Shown here: positions 54,947 to 63,447 of the stretch, piece after piece
How the letters are laid out: the number at the start of each line of letters is the position of its first letter
How positions within the stretch are numbered: the first letter of the stretch is position 1
Source of the DNA: Microbispora sp. H11081
Lineage (GTDB): Bacteria > Actinomycetota > Actinomycetes > Streptosporangiales > Streptosporangiaceae
Direction: 5' to 3'
DNA: 64,000 bases
Assembly: GCF_012999535.1 (NCBI RefSeq)
Contig: NZ_JABBWV010000004.1
Span: 372,001-436,000, forward strand
Position numbers and translations under genes: made by a program
The notes under the pieces: generated by a model
The model's input: the letters and a program-made list of their open reading frames with translations, nothing else
What the model was told of the DNA's origin: nothing
The model's database searches: none

Positions 54947-56812
54947 TCAGGTCAGGAATGTCAGGATGTCGCGGTCGCCTCGGTCGCGCAGGCGGTCGAT
55001 GACCTCCTCGCGGGCCACCCCCTCGGGCAGGCCGATCCTGGCGCCGATGAGCCGCAGGCCCTCGGCGTCCGACGCCACCGGAGCGGTGTACCCGATGAGG
55101 TGCAGCGCCTGGTTGATCGCGGGCAGCGCGGCCCCCGAGGCGGGCAGGAAACGGGTCAGCAGTTCGCCGCCGTCGGAGACGGTGAGGAAGACGTGATCGC
55201 CCTCGGACGCGTTGTACTCGGCCAGCACGTGCCTGATCGAGCCGATCGTCGGCTGGTTGTGCCAGCTGATCACCACCTCGCCCGACGCGGTGGAGGCCGT
55301 GAGCTGGCCGCCGGGCGCCATGCCGAGGTGCGCGGCGAAACCGGTCGGCAGCGGGGAGCCGGAGCCGCGCAGGTGCTCGGCGTTCACGTCCACCCGGTGC
55401 CACCAGCGGCCGTCCCTGCTGCGGAAGCAGCGGCGGGTCATCGACACGTCACGGCGCGGCTGATACGGCTCGGCCTGGTCCTGGGCGGCCACCCTGATGT
55501 AGCCGCGCTGTGTCCGCTCGAACCCGGGTCCTCCGGCGTACGCCCTGATGGAGCTCTCGCTCACGTCGTAGCGGGAGGTCAGGTTGTCCACCACCGTGCT
55601 CACGGACGCCTCACCGCCGGCGCGCTCGATCTCGCGGGTGATCATCTCCCGGATGCCGAGGTACTCGTCGCCGCCCCAGCGCCGCAGGCCGTACTTGCTG
55701 CGGTCGAGCCGGATGAACCGCTCGTCGGAGGCGAGCTGGTTGCGGATGCCCACGAGACTGTAGTCCTCGCCGATGCGCGTCTGGATCTCCTCGGGGCTGA
55801 GCGGCGAGCGGACCACCGTCAGCACGGCCTCCGTCTTGTCGCCCATGCTGCGCGGCCAGGGGACGACGTGGCCGTCCAGTACGCGCAGGTGCGGCACGGA
55901 CGCGAGCCAGCGCTCGGCGACGTCCTCCCTGACGCCGAGCTGGGCGACCAGGGAGACCGCCTCGTCGAGCGGCCGGGGACCGTCGGCGAACAGTTGCCTG
56001 GTCTTCTCCCTGAGCTCGTCCGCGCCGCCGGAGACGAGCCAGCCGTCCGCCTGCTCGTACCCGGTCAGCAGCGTACGGACGAAGCGCCAGGCGGGGATGG
56101 CGAGCGTGCTCAGCTCGGTGCGGTGCCACGGCACGGCCGCCGTGAGGTCGTCGGCGGGCACGGCGGAGCCGAGCCGGGTGCGCAGCCAGGCCAGGTGGGC
56201 GTTCAGCGGCGCGGCCGCCGGGCCGTTCAGCCAGTGCATCACGTGGTCGCGCAGGTCGCGCTCTATCTGCCTGATGCGCTCGCGGGTGACGGAGAAGCGC
56301 TGGGCGAGCTCGTCCAGGGTGGCCCGCTGGGAATGGCCGGTCTGCTGGGAGGCGTCGAAGTAGAGCCGGTCCCGCGCGATGGCGCGCTGGCGGTCGTCCA
56401 GCCGGGCGAAGATCTCGTCGATGATCTCGGGCATCGGCCGCTCTGGGACGGCGGGCTGGACCGGGGCCCCGGTGGGCTCGCGGGCCGGCTCGGTGGCCAG
56501 CAGCTTGTCGATCACGTCGACGTACAGCTCGTGGACGCTCTCCCGCGGGCCGGGCGTCTGGAGGCTCTCCTCGGGGTGGGTGAACCTCAGCAGCGGCAGG
56601 ATGTCGCCGAGGACCAGGTGCGCCCAGCAGGCGATGGTGAGGTCGGCGAGCCGGGAGGCGACCTGGCCGGTGCCCACGGCCGCGCAGGCCCGGTCGAGGG
56701 GAAGCGCCTGCCACCACGCGTCGGGAAGACCGGGGTCGCTCGCGATCGGCTCCACCTGGCTGGGCGCGGTCCAGCGCAGCGGCGGCACGATGTCGCTAAG
56801 GCTCAGGTTCAT
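54947..56812 (-). CDS. Sigma-region-4-like DNA-binding protein, long paralogue
   Basis: A 621-aa protein of no named function. Residues 1-105 form a helical domain shared with the protein at 58932 (MNLSLSDIVPPLRW start). Residues 164-187 are a sigma-70 region-4-type HTH (ATLDELAQRFSVTRERIRQI). Residues about 325-442 contain two winged-helix-like units (LSPEEIQTRIGEDYSLVGIR; EASVSTVVDNLTSRYDVSES). Residues 459-621 are a second shared domain (RRCFRSRDGRWWHRVDV, GDHVFLTVSD, ending RDRGDRDILTFLT). There is no sigma region 2, so it is not a sigma factor. It is 55 bases downstream of the helicase gene on the same strand. Confidence 0.8.
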   Translation of the reverse strand: MNLSLSDIVPPLRWTAPSQVEPIASDPGLPDAWWQALPLDRACAAVGTGQVASRLADLTIACWAHLVLGDILPLLRFTHPEESLQTPGPRESVHELYVDVIDKLLATEPAREPTGAPVQPAVPERPMPEIIDEIFARLDDRQRAIARDRLYFDASQQTGHSQRATLDELAQRFSVTRERIRQIERDLRDHVMHWLNGPAAAPLNAHLAWLRTRLGSAVPADDLTAAVPWHRTELSTLAIPAWRFVRTLLTGYEQADGWLVSGGADELREKTRQLFADGPRPLDEAVSLVAQLGVREDVAERWLASVPHLRVLDGHVVPWPRSMGDKTEAVLTVVRSPLSPEEIQTRIGEDYSLVGIRNQLASDERFIRLDRSKYGLRRWGGDEYLGIREMITREIERAGGEASVSTVVDNLTSRYDVSESSIRAYAGGPGFERTQRGYIRVAAQDQAEPYQPRRDVSMTRRCFRSRDGRWWHRVDVNAEHLRGSGSPLPTGFAAHLGMAPGGQLTASTASGEVVISWHNQPTIGSIRHVLAEYNASEGDHVFLTVSDGGELLTRFLPASGAALPAINQALHLIGYTAPVASDAEGLRLIGARIGLPEGVAREEVIDRLRDRGDRDILTFLT

Positions 56813-56867
56813 GCAGGTCCAACCGGCAAGGGGAATATATCCGCAGTTCAGACTATGGGATCCGAAG

Positions 56868-58928
56868 TCAGGCCGGGATGAAGGGACTTGCTCGGCCGGA
56901 ATAAGACACGTAGAGCAGTTCCCCCGCCCGCGTACACGCCACGTAGAGCAGCCCCCGTTCGCGTTGCAGGTCGTGCGCCCGGGCCGTCGGGTCCTCGGCG
57001 GCCGGGGTCAGCGCGTCCGGCGCCGGCACGATTCCGTCAGCCACGCCTATCACGGCCACGCGACGGAATTCCAGCCCTTTCATGCCATGAAGGGACGTGA
57101 CTTTGACCGTGATGCCCGCTTCGCGTAAGGCGGTGCGGGCGGTACGCACGAGGTCTGTGGTGCGTGCGGCCACCGCGATCTGGGCGGTCGGCACCCCCTC
57201 CTCCAGCCATTCGGCCACCGTGGAGACGAGCCCGGCGATCTCCGCCTCCGCGCTCACGTACCCGCGCACCACCGGACGGGGGCCGTGGTCGAGCGCGCGG
57301 TAGCCGTACATCGCGGCGTTGCCCGCGACCAGGCCGTCGGCGGGCCCGCCGCCCCTGAGCCGCACCGCCCACGAGAGGATCTCGGCGGGCAGCCGGTGGG
57401 AGATCTTCAGATGGAAGCGACGGGCGGGGATGCCGACGTCCGCGAGCGCCACCCGCGCGTCGAACATCCGCTGGTGCGGGTCTCCCAGGATGAACAGGTC
57501 GTTCGGGGCCGGGGGGACCGCCGCCCGCAGCAGCCGCCACTGCGCCGGGTGCAGGTCGTGCGCCTCGTCCACCACGATGTGCCGGTACGGCTCGCGCCCC
57601 GGCGCCTGGTCACCCAGCAGGTCGCCGACGGCCCGCCCGAGCAGGCCCGCCGCCTCGGAGGCGAGCTGGAGCAGGGTGCGCCGGCCTGACTCGCGCAGCC
57701 GCCGTATGACGTGCTGGACGGCGTCCCACACCGTCGTCCTCGCGTCGGCGTCCAGGCGGACGCTGCGGCCGGGCCGGGCGGCGACCTGGTATTCCTCCAG
57801 TGTGCGAAGGTCCTGCGCGAGGATCACCTGCTCCCACTCCCGCAGCAGGAAGGCGCTGCCGAAGCGCCCGACGGCGGCCTCCTGCCACAGGCCCGCGAGG
57901 TCGTCGGAGGAGACGAGCGCCGGGGCGCGGCCCTCCGCCTCGGCGACGATGCGGTGGGCGAGCCTGTCGACATTGCCCACCTCGACGCGCTTGCGTACCG
58001 CCTCGTCCTCGATGATCATGTCGAGCCGCGCGGACAGCTCGGTCGCGAGGCCCTGCGAGAACGTGACGAGCAGCACGGGACCGGTGGCCGCGCGGGCCAG
58101 CAGGGCGGCCCGGTGCAGCGCGATGACCGTCTTGCCGGTGCCCGCGCCCCCGGTGATCAGCACCGGCTGCTCGTACGCGGGCCAGGTGGCGTACGTGTGC
58201 TGCGGCGGGTACAGGAACGTGCACCAGGTGGGCAGCGTGAGGATGCGGTCGAGATCCGCGGCGTCGGCGGCGAACACGGCCCGGTCCGGGCTGCGCCGCA
58301 ACGCCGCGTGCAGGTCCTCGGCGTCGACCTCCTCGGTGACACGGGAGCGGCAGGCGTCCAGTTCGCGCCAGGCCGCGGCGAGCGACCCGCCGCGGGCGAG
58401 CGCCGCGAGCGGCGCGTACTGGCTGTGCGGGAGCATCGGCTCCACGGCCGCGAGATGGGACTCCGACGTCATCAGCCGCAGCAGCGGCAGCAGGCGGGCG
58501 TCGACGCCGATGTGCAGCAGGTCGGTGTCGCACCAGTCCTCGAAGAGCGGGCGCCCGCCCCGCTCCGACGCGCGGCGCAGGGCCGGCGCGATCCGCTCCA
58601 GCGCCTCGGCGTCCCAGACCTCGACGATCCCGATCGCCGTGTTCACGCCGACCCTGTGCCGCTGGGCGTACGACCACGCCTCGGCGTCGGGGAGCACGGT
58701 GAGCAGCCAGTAGACGTCCTCCTGCCGCACGACCACCCCCCGGTGGCGGTCGGCGAGCCGGAGCGTGGCCACGCGGGGATCGCGGCTGTTGCGCACCCTC
58801 TCCGGGTGCGGCGCGGCGGACACGTTCAGCAGGAACCGGCGTACGGCGACCGCGACGTCGCCGCGGACGGGCCGGGTGAGCGCGCCGAGCCCGCGCAGGA
58901 ACTCCGGGGAGATCGCGAGCCGGGGCAT
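56868..58928 (-). CDS. UvrD/Rep-like superfamily 1 helicase with extra N-terminal domain
   Basis: A 686-aa protein. Residues about 20-105 (RRFLLNVSAAPHPERVRNSR, DVYWLLTVLPDAEAWSYAQR) look like a RelE/ParE-type small beta-alpha domain. A linker of about 130 residues leads to motif I GGAGTGKTVIALHRAALLA (260-267 for the P-loop), motif II VVDEAHDLHPAQWRLL, motif III ILGDPHQRMFDARV, motif IV KISHRLP and the C-terminal motifs TSLHGMKGLEFRRVAVIGVA and LYVACTRAGELLYV. ATPase and helicase motifs look complete, but it lacks most of the 1B/2B bulk of true UvrD. It starts 3 bases after the stop of the short paralogue. Confidence 0.87.
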   Translation of the reverse strand: MPRLAISPEFLRGLGALTRPVRGDVAVAVRRFLLNVSAAPHPERVRNSRDPRVATLRLADRHRGVVVRQEDVYWLLTVLPDAEAWSYAQRHRVGVNTAIGIVEVWDAEALERIAPALRRASERGGRPLFEDWCDTDLLHIGVDARLLPLLRLMTSESHLAAVEPMLPHSQYAPLAALARGGSLAAAWRELDACRSRVTEEVDAEDLHAALRRSPDRAVFAADAADLDRILTLPTWCTFLYPPQHTYATWPAYEQPVLITGGAGTGKTVIALHRAALLARAATGPVLLVTFSQGLATELSARLDMIIEDEAVRKRVEVGNVDRLAHRIVAEAEGRAPALVSSDDLAGLWQEAAVGRFGSAFLLREWEQVILAQDLRTLEEYQVAARPGRSVRLDADARTTVWDAVQHVIRRLRESGRRTLLQLASEAAGLLGRAVGDLLGDQAPGREPYRHIVVDEAHDLHPAQWRLLRAAVPPAPNDLFILGDPHQRMFDARVALADVGIPARRFHLKISHRLPAEILSWAVRLRGGGPADGLVAGNAAMYGYRALDHGPRPVVRGYVSAEAEIAGLVSTVAEWLEEGVPTAQIAVAARTTDLVRTARTALREAGITVKVTSLHGMKGLEFRRVAVIGVADGIVPAPDALTPAAEDPTARAHDLQRERGLLYVACTRAGELLYVSYSGRASPFIPA

Positions 58929-58931
58929 CGG

Positions 58932-60521
58932 CTATCCCAGCAGGGTCAGCAGGTCGCGGTCCCCGCGTTCCCGCAGCCGCGCGATCAGCTCGGGCCGTTC
59001 CACGGCCTCGGCGAGCCCGACGCGCGTCGCGATCACCTGCTCCGCCTGCTCGGGCGTGCCGCTCGGCGTGGTGAAGCCCACCAGGCGCAGGGCCCGGCTC
59101 GCCGGGTCGCCGCCGTTCGCCGCGGGCAGGTGCCGTACGCGCAGCATGCCCTCCTCGGACAGGGTCAGGAAGATGTGGCTGCCCTCCTCCGCCGAGACCT
59201 CGCCGAGAATCCGCTGGAGGGAGCCCAGGGCCGGCCGCGTGTGCCAGGAGAGCCCGACCTCTCCCGCCGCGCTGAACACCGTGCGGTCCTCGCCCGGTGC
59301 GAGGCCGATGTAGGCGGCGAAGCCGCTCGGCAGCGGCACCTCGACGCCGTCGAGGTGCTCGCCAGACACGTCCACCCTGAGCCACCATCTGCCGTCCGGC
59401 TGCCGGAAACACCGCCGGGTCAGCGCCACGTCCTTGAGCCCGCCCCGCGGCCGGGCCGCCTTCTGGGCGCGTAACTGCGGCACGCTCTCCAGCCACTGCC
59501 GTGCCACGTCGGGACGTACGCCGAGAGTGGCGATCATCTCCAGCGCCTGGGAGACGGTGGGCGGACGCTCGGCGGAGGAGATCAGGTGCCGCGTCCTGTC
59601 GCGCAGTTCCTCGATGTCGCCGGCCACGAGCCAGTCGCAGGAGAGGCGGTGGCCGGGGAGCGTGGCGAGCACGAACCGCCAGGCGGGCACCTCAAGCGAG
59701 CGCAGTTCGCGCTCGTGCCACTCGGCGGCCGTGAAGAACAACTCTTTGGGGACCGCGGCTCCCAGCGTGTCGCTCAGGTGGGCGAGGTGCTCGTTGTACG
59801 GCCTCGCCTGGGGCAGCGAGAGCCACCGCGCCAGCCGGTCGCGCAGGGCCGCCTCCAGTTCGTGGATCACTACGGGAGGGACGGCCAGCAGCTTGGCCAG
59901 TTGGTCGGGCTCGGACGGCTCGGCGGTGAAGACCCGGTTCTGCGCCACCATCCAGGTCTGGTCGTCCAGGTCGCCGAACGCCGCGTCGATCAGCGCGGGC
60001 AGGTCATGCTCGGGCGACGGCTGCTCCTCCTGCGGCTCCTCCCGAGGCTCCTCTCGCGATTCCTGAGGCGATTCCTGAGGAACCTCCTCGGGGGGCATCT
60101 GCTCTGGGGACATCTGCTCGGGGGACATCTGGGCGAACACGGCGGTGAAGAGAGCCGCGAGCACCGGGCGGGCCTTGACGAACGGCTGGTCGGCCAGTTC
60201 CCGGCCGGACAGCGCGAGCAGGCCGTGCCACGATCCCGCCCGGTCGAGCGCGATCGCGACCTGGGGATCGTCGGCCTCGTCGGGGTCCAGCACGTACAAC
60301 GCGGGCAGCACGTCGCCGACGGCCGCCGCGGGCCAGTGGTCGAGCGCGAGCCCGGTGAGCAGGTCGCCGAGCGCCTCGGCGTCCAGGACGGCGAGCACGC
60401 GGTGCAGAGGGAGCGTCCGCCACCAGGCGCCCGGCAGGCCGGGGAGGCCGGTCAGCGTGGTGATACGGGCAGCGTCACTCCAGCGCAGCGGTGGCACGAG
60501 GTCACTCAGGCAGAAGTTCAT
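58932..60521 (-). CDS. Sigma-region-4-like protein, short paralogue with degenerate HTH
   Basis: A 529-aa paralogue of the protein at 54947. Shared parts are residues 1-80 (MNFCLSDLVPPLRW, LPGAWWRTLPLHR), the middle (PYNEHLAHLSDTLGAAVPKE; VPAWRFVLATLPG) and the C-terminal domain from about 368 (RRCFRQPDGRWWLRVDV, ending RERGDRDLLTLLG). The HTH region reads LAKLLAVPPVVIHELEAALR and has lost the RERIRQIE recognition helix, and both winged-helix units are missing. Residues 131-170 are a repeated MSPEQ/QEEPRE linker. It is the first gene of the helicase operon. I chose ATG 60521 with GGGGA upstream. Confidence 0.8.
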   Translation of the reverse strand: MNFCLSDLVPPLRWSDAARITTLTGLPGLPGAWWRTLPLHRVLAVLDAEALGDLLTGLALDHWPAAAVGDVLPALYVLDPDEADDPQVAIALDRAGSWHGLLALSGRELADQPFVKARPVLAALFTAVFAQMSPEQMSPEQMPPEEVPQESPQESREEPREEPQEEQPSPEHDLPALIDAAFGDLDDQTWMVAQNRVFTAEPSEPDQLAKLLAVPPVVIHELEAALRDRLARWLSLPQARPYNEHLAHLSDTLGAAVPKELFFTAAEWHERELRSLEVPAWRFVLATLPGHRLSCDWLVAGDIEELRDRTRHLISSAERPPTVSQALEMIATLGVRPDVARQWLESVPQLRAQKAARPRGGLKDVALTRRCFRQPDGRWWLRVDVSGEHLDGVEVPLPSGFAAYIGLAPGEDRTVFSAAGEVGLSWHTRPALGSLQRILGEVSAEEGSHIFLTLSEEGMLRVRHLPAANGGDPASRALRLVGFTTPSGTPEQAEQVIATRVGLAEAVERPELIARLRERGDRDLLTLLG

Positions 60522-60602
60522 GCATTCCCCATCACTCACAAAGACCAGTCCATAGTCTGGCAAATCGCCCCCGCTGTGGTGGAGGTTCGGGGCTCACACA
60601 AG

Positions 60603-61400
60603 TCAGCGGCGTTCGGCCGCGAAGCGGAGGCGGACGTAGTCGGCCATCCAGCCGGTCTCCCGGCGCAGGGCGGGGGCGGCCAGTTCGTTGACCCGGCGGA
60701 GCAGCGGCTCGACGGCCGCCGGGGGGATCCGGCCGAGCAGAGAGCCGGCGAACATCCTGACCCAGTCGGCCGCGCCGTTCGGGCACTCGTCGAGGGGGGT
60801 GGGGCGGTCGAAATACTCCAGCAGGCGGACCGTGAAGCCGCCCTTCTCCAGGCGGAGGGCGTACTCGGCCGGGCTGGGGAAGTACCACGGCAGTTCGGGC
60901 TCGGGCAGGCCGTACTCGCGCCAGGCGGTGAACACGGCGGCGGTCAGGGCCGCGCAGTTGCCCGCGCCGCCCATCTCGGCGACGAACCTGCCGCCCGGCC
61001 GCAGCGCCTCCCGCACGCAGCCGATGACCGCGTCGGGGTCGCGGCTCATCCAGTGCAGCGCCGCGTTCGAGAACACCGCGTCGTACGGATGGGCGACGGT
61101 GAAGTCGTGGCCGTCGCCCACCGTGAAGTCGAGCCCGGGATGGTGCGCGATGGCCTGTTCGATCATGGAGTGGGAGCCGTCGATGCCGAGGACGTGGGCG
61201 CCGCGCGCGGCGACGTCGGCGGTCAGCACGCCGGTGCCGCACCCGAGGTCGAGCACCCGCTCACCGGGGCGAGGGTCGAGCAGTTCCAGGAGCGGCGCAC
61301 CGTGGGCGGAGACGTATCCGAAGGAGCTGTCGTAGGCGCGAGCGTTCCATCGGGTGAGACTGGGAGTTTCGTACCTCAAGATCGGCTCGCATTCTGACAC
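60603..61400 (-). CDS. Class I SAM-dependent methyltransferase (trans-aconitate methyltransferase-like)
   Basis: A 265-aa protein with SAM motifs VLDLGCGTGVLTADVAARGA (about residues 49-68), GIDGSHSMIEQA, and the acidic/NAALHW segment SNAALHWMSRDPDAVI typical of Tam-like enzymes. It should methylate a small acid; it is not a DNA methyltransferase. The GTG start has AGGG six bases upstream. It lies 81 bases upstream of the helicase operon on the same strand and may or may not belong to it. Confidence 0.85.
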   Translation of the reverse strand: MSECEPILRYETPSLTRWNARAYDSSFGYVSAHGAPLLELLDPRPGERVLDLGCGTGVLTADVAARGAHVLGIDGSHSMIEQAIAHHPGLDFTVGDGHDFTVAHPYDAVFSNAALHWMSRDPDAVIGCVREALRPGGRFVAEMGGAGNCAALTAAVFTAWREYGLPEPELPWYFPSPAEYALRLEKGGFTVRLLEYFDRPTPLDECPNGAADWVRMFAGSLLGRIPPAAVEPLLRRVNELAAPALRRETGWMADYVRLRFAAERR

Positions 61401-61558
61401 GTGGTGCCCTGTGTCGGGTTTGCCGCCGTCTCATGCCGACTTGTGAGACTGCTGGCTATCGACACACTTTACGGCTTCCGTCGCGTCCGCGAGATCGAGT
61501 GACTCACCTGACTCAGAACACTCACCGGACTCACCCGACGCACCCGGCTCAGCACGGC

Positions 61559-62659
61559 TCAGCCGACCAGGCGGCCCCAGTGCGCGGTCACGTACGCCTT
61601 GGCCCGGTCGAGTTCCGGGATGTTCAGGATGACCGGGTCGCCGGACGCCTCTGGCAGCTTGGCCGCGGCGTCCCCGTCCAGCGTGTCGCGCATCTCCATC
61701 GCCTCGACCCGGGCGGGGCGGGCGAACGCCTTGAGGTAGAGGTTCTGCCCCTCGTCGGACAGCAGGAACTCCTCCCAGAGCCGGGCGGCGGCGGGGTGCG
61801 GCGCGTCGGCGTTGATCGCCTGCATGTAGTAGGAGGCGAGCACCTCGTTCCTGGGGATCGTCACCCGCCAGGACGCCGCGCCGCGCCCTGAGGCGGCCCG
61901 CGCGGTGTTCATGAAGTCCCAGTCCACCACCGCGGTCGCCCGGTCGGGCTGGCCGAGCATGCCGCCCTTCTTCAGCCGGGCGAACAGGCCCACGCCCCGC
62001 GCGGCGTCCGGCAGTCCCTTGCCGAGCGAGGCGGCCATCACGGCGTCGAAGGCCGACGCCATCTTGCGCGGGTCGCCCGGCAGCGCCACCACGGTCCCCT
62101 GCCTGACCAGCGAGCCGTACGACGCGGGGGCGGGCACCTTCCGCGGGTCGTAGCCGATCGACATGTATCCGCCGTAGGCGGCGAACCAGCGCCCCTTCTG
62201 CTCCTTGACGTCGTCGGGGATGTCCGCCCAGCCGGTCACCCGGTAGGGCGCGAAGAGCTTGGCGTTGGCGACGGCGACCTCGAGGGTGAGGTCGAAGACG
62301 TCCGGCGCCTCCTTCGTCCCCTTAAGCCGTGCCGCGGTGTCGATCTCCTGCTTGCTGCTCGCCTCGGGCGCGATCGAGGTCACCTTGATGCCGTACTTGT
62401 CGGAGAAGCGGGCGATGATCTCCTTGTAGCCGACCCAGCCGCCCGGCAGGCCCACGACGGTGAGCGCGCCCTCCTTCTTGGCCGCCTCGACGAGCCTGTC
62501 CATGGTCCCGAACCCGGACTCCAGGCTGTCGGCGCGGGGGTTCAGGGGAGGCAGCGGCTTGTCCGGCGAGGACGGCGACGACGGCTTCGAGCACGCGGAG
62601 GCCGCGGACAGGAGGATCGCCGCCGAGGAGATCGTCACGACGCAGGCACGTATGGTCAC
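61559..62659 (-). CDS. ABC transporter substrate-binding lipoprotein
   Basis: A 366-aa lipoprotein: signal peptide ([20 protein letters not shown]) with a lipobox ending ASAC, then a Ser/Pro linker. A type 2 periplasmic-binding fold follows ([60 protein letters not shown]). This resembles iron(III) or spermidine/putrescine binding proteins; the ligand is not readable. No permease or ATPase gene is adjacent, so it is an orphan here. The GTG start encodes a normal signal. Confidence 0.85.
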   Translation of the reverse strand: MTIRACVVTISSAAILLSAASACSKPSSPSSPDKPLPPLNPRADSLESGFGTMDRLVEAAKKEGALTVVGLPGGWVGYKEIIARFSDKYGIKVTSIAPEASSKQEIDTAARLKGTKEAPDVFDLTLEVAVANAKLFAPYRVTGWADIPDDVKEQKGRWFAAYGGYMSIGYDPRKVPAPASYGSLVRQGTVVALPGDPRKMASAFDAVMAASLGKGLPDAARGVGLFARLKKGGMLGQPDRATAVVDWDFMNTARAASGRGAASWRVTIPRNEVLASYYMQAINADAPHPAAARLWEEFLLSDEGQNLYLKAFARPARVEAMEMRDTLDGDAAAKLPEASGDPVILNIPELDRAKAYVTAHWGRLVG

Positions 62660-62745
62660 GCCGCGTATGCTCCCCGCGTCGCGGTCGCCCTTCCCATCGG
62701 CGCGCTGGGGGATTACCGAGTCGGCGTCCGCACCAGGCGCGGGGA

Positions 62746-62982
62746 TTACCGGGGGCGCGGCGCCTGCGGCACGACCTTGGCGGCGGCCAGGGTGTCCTCG
62801 GCGATCTCGACGAGACTTCCGTCCCGTTTCCGCACGGTGAGCACGCCGTCCTGCCAGGATTCCAACACGCCGACCGCGTCGCGGAACCCGCCGGGCGCCC
62901 GGCGTCGCGTGGTCACCCGTTTGCCCACGTCGGCCGGGGTGAGCGCGATCACGAGACGGGCTCCGAGCCGAGGGGTCGTCAT
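62746..62982 (-). CDS. Small stand-alone domain related to acetyltransferase N-termini
   Basis: A 78-aa protein ([60 protein letters not shown]). It looks like the SH3-like N-terminal domain that precedes GNAT modules in related actinobacterial proteins next to the ferredoxin gene, from memory. Here the acetyltransferase module is absent. It could be a functional single-domain protein or a truncated remnant; codon use is normal and there is no frameshift within it. It is divergent from fdxA. Confidence 0.65.
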   Translation of the reverse strand: MTTPRLGARLVIALTPADVGKRVTTRRRAPGGFRDAVGVLESWQDGVLTVRKRDGSLVEIAEDTLAAAKVVPQAPRPR

Positions 62983-63076
62983 GATTGGCCCCCTCCTGTT
63001 CCGGCTAGTCGGCGCGCACCGCAATACTAGGGCTAGCAACCCGCGGTCGAGCCGTGCAACCCAGAAGGAGCCCGAG

Positions 63077-63403
63077 GTGACGTACGTCATCGCGCAGCCT
63101 TGCGTGGACGTCCTTGACAAGGCGTGCATCGAGGAATGCCCCGTCGATTGCATCTACGAGGGCGAACGCATGCTCTACATCCACCCCGACGAGTGCGTGG
63201 ACTGCGGTGCGTGCGAGCCGGTGTGCCCCGTAGAGGCGATCTTCTACGAGGATGACCTTCCCGACCAGTGGAAGGACTTCTACAAGGCCAACGTCGATTT
63301 CTTCGAGGAGCTCGGGTCGCCCGGCGGCGCCTCGAAGGTCGGCAAGATCAACAAGGACCACCCGCTGGTCGCGGCGCTCCCGCCGCAGGGTGAGGACCAC
63401 TGA
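63077..63403 (+). CDS. fdxA: 7Fe ferredoxin
   Basis: A 108-aa [3Fe-4S][4Fe-4S] ferredoxin. Cluster residues are in [20 protein letters not shown] and [20 protein letters not shown]. The VTYVIAQPC start and the C-terminal [20 protein letters not shown] extension are typical of the actinobacterial form. It carries electrons in the cytoplasm. The GTG has AAGGAG six bases upstream. It is followed directly by a DapC-type aminotransferase, a widely conserved pair. Confidence 0.95.
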   Translation: MTYVIAQPCVDVLDKACIEECPVDCIYEGERMLYIHPDECVDCGACEPVCPVEAIFYEDDLPDQWKDFYKANVDFFEELGSPGGASKVGKINKDHPLVAALPPQGEDH

Positions 63404-63447
63404 CCGACGCTTCACCGGCGCGGTCGCGGACGACTGGGGGATTTTCT

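Noticed and set aside
54947-56812. Bona fide sigma factor
   Set aside because: Only a region-4-like HTH is present. There is no region 2 for -10 recognition and core binding, and the rest is winged-helix and unknown domains.
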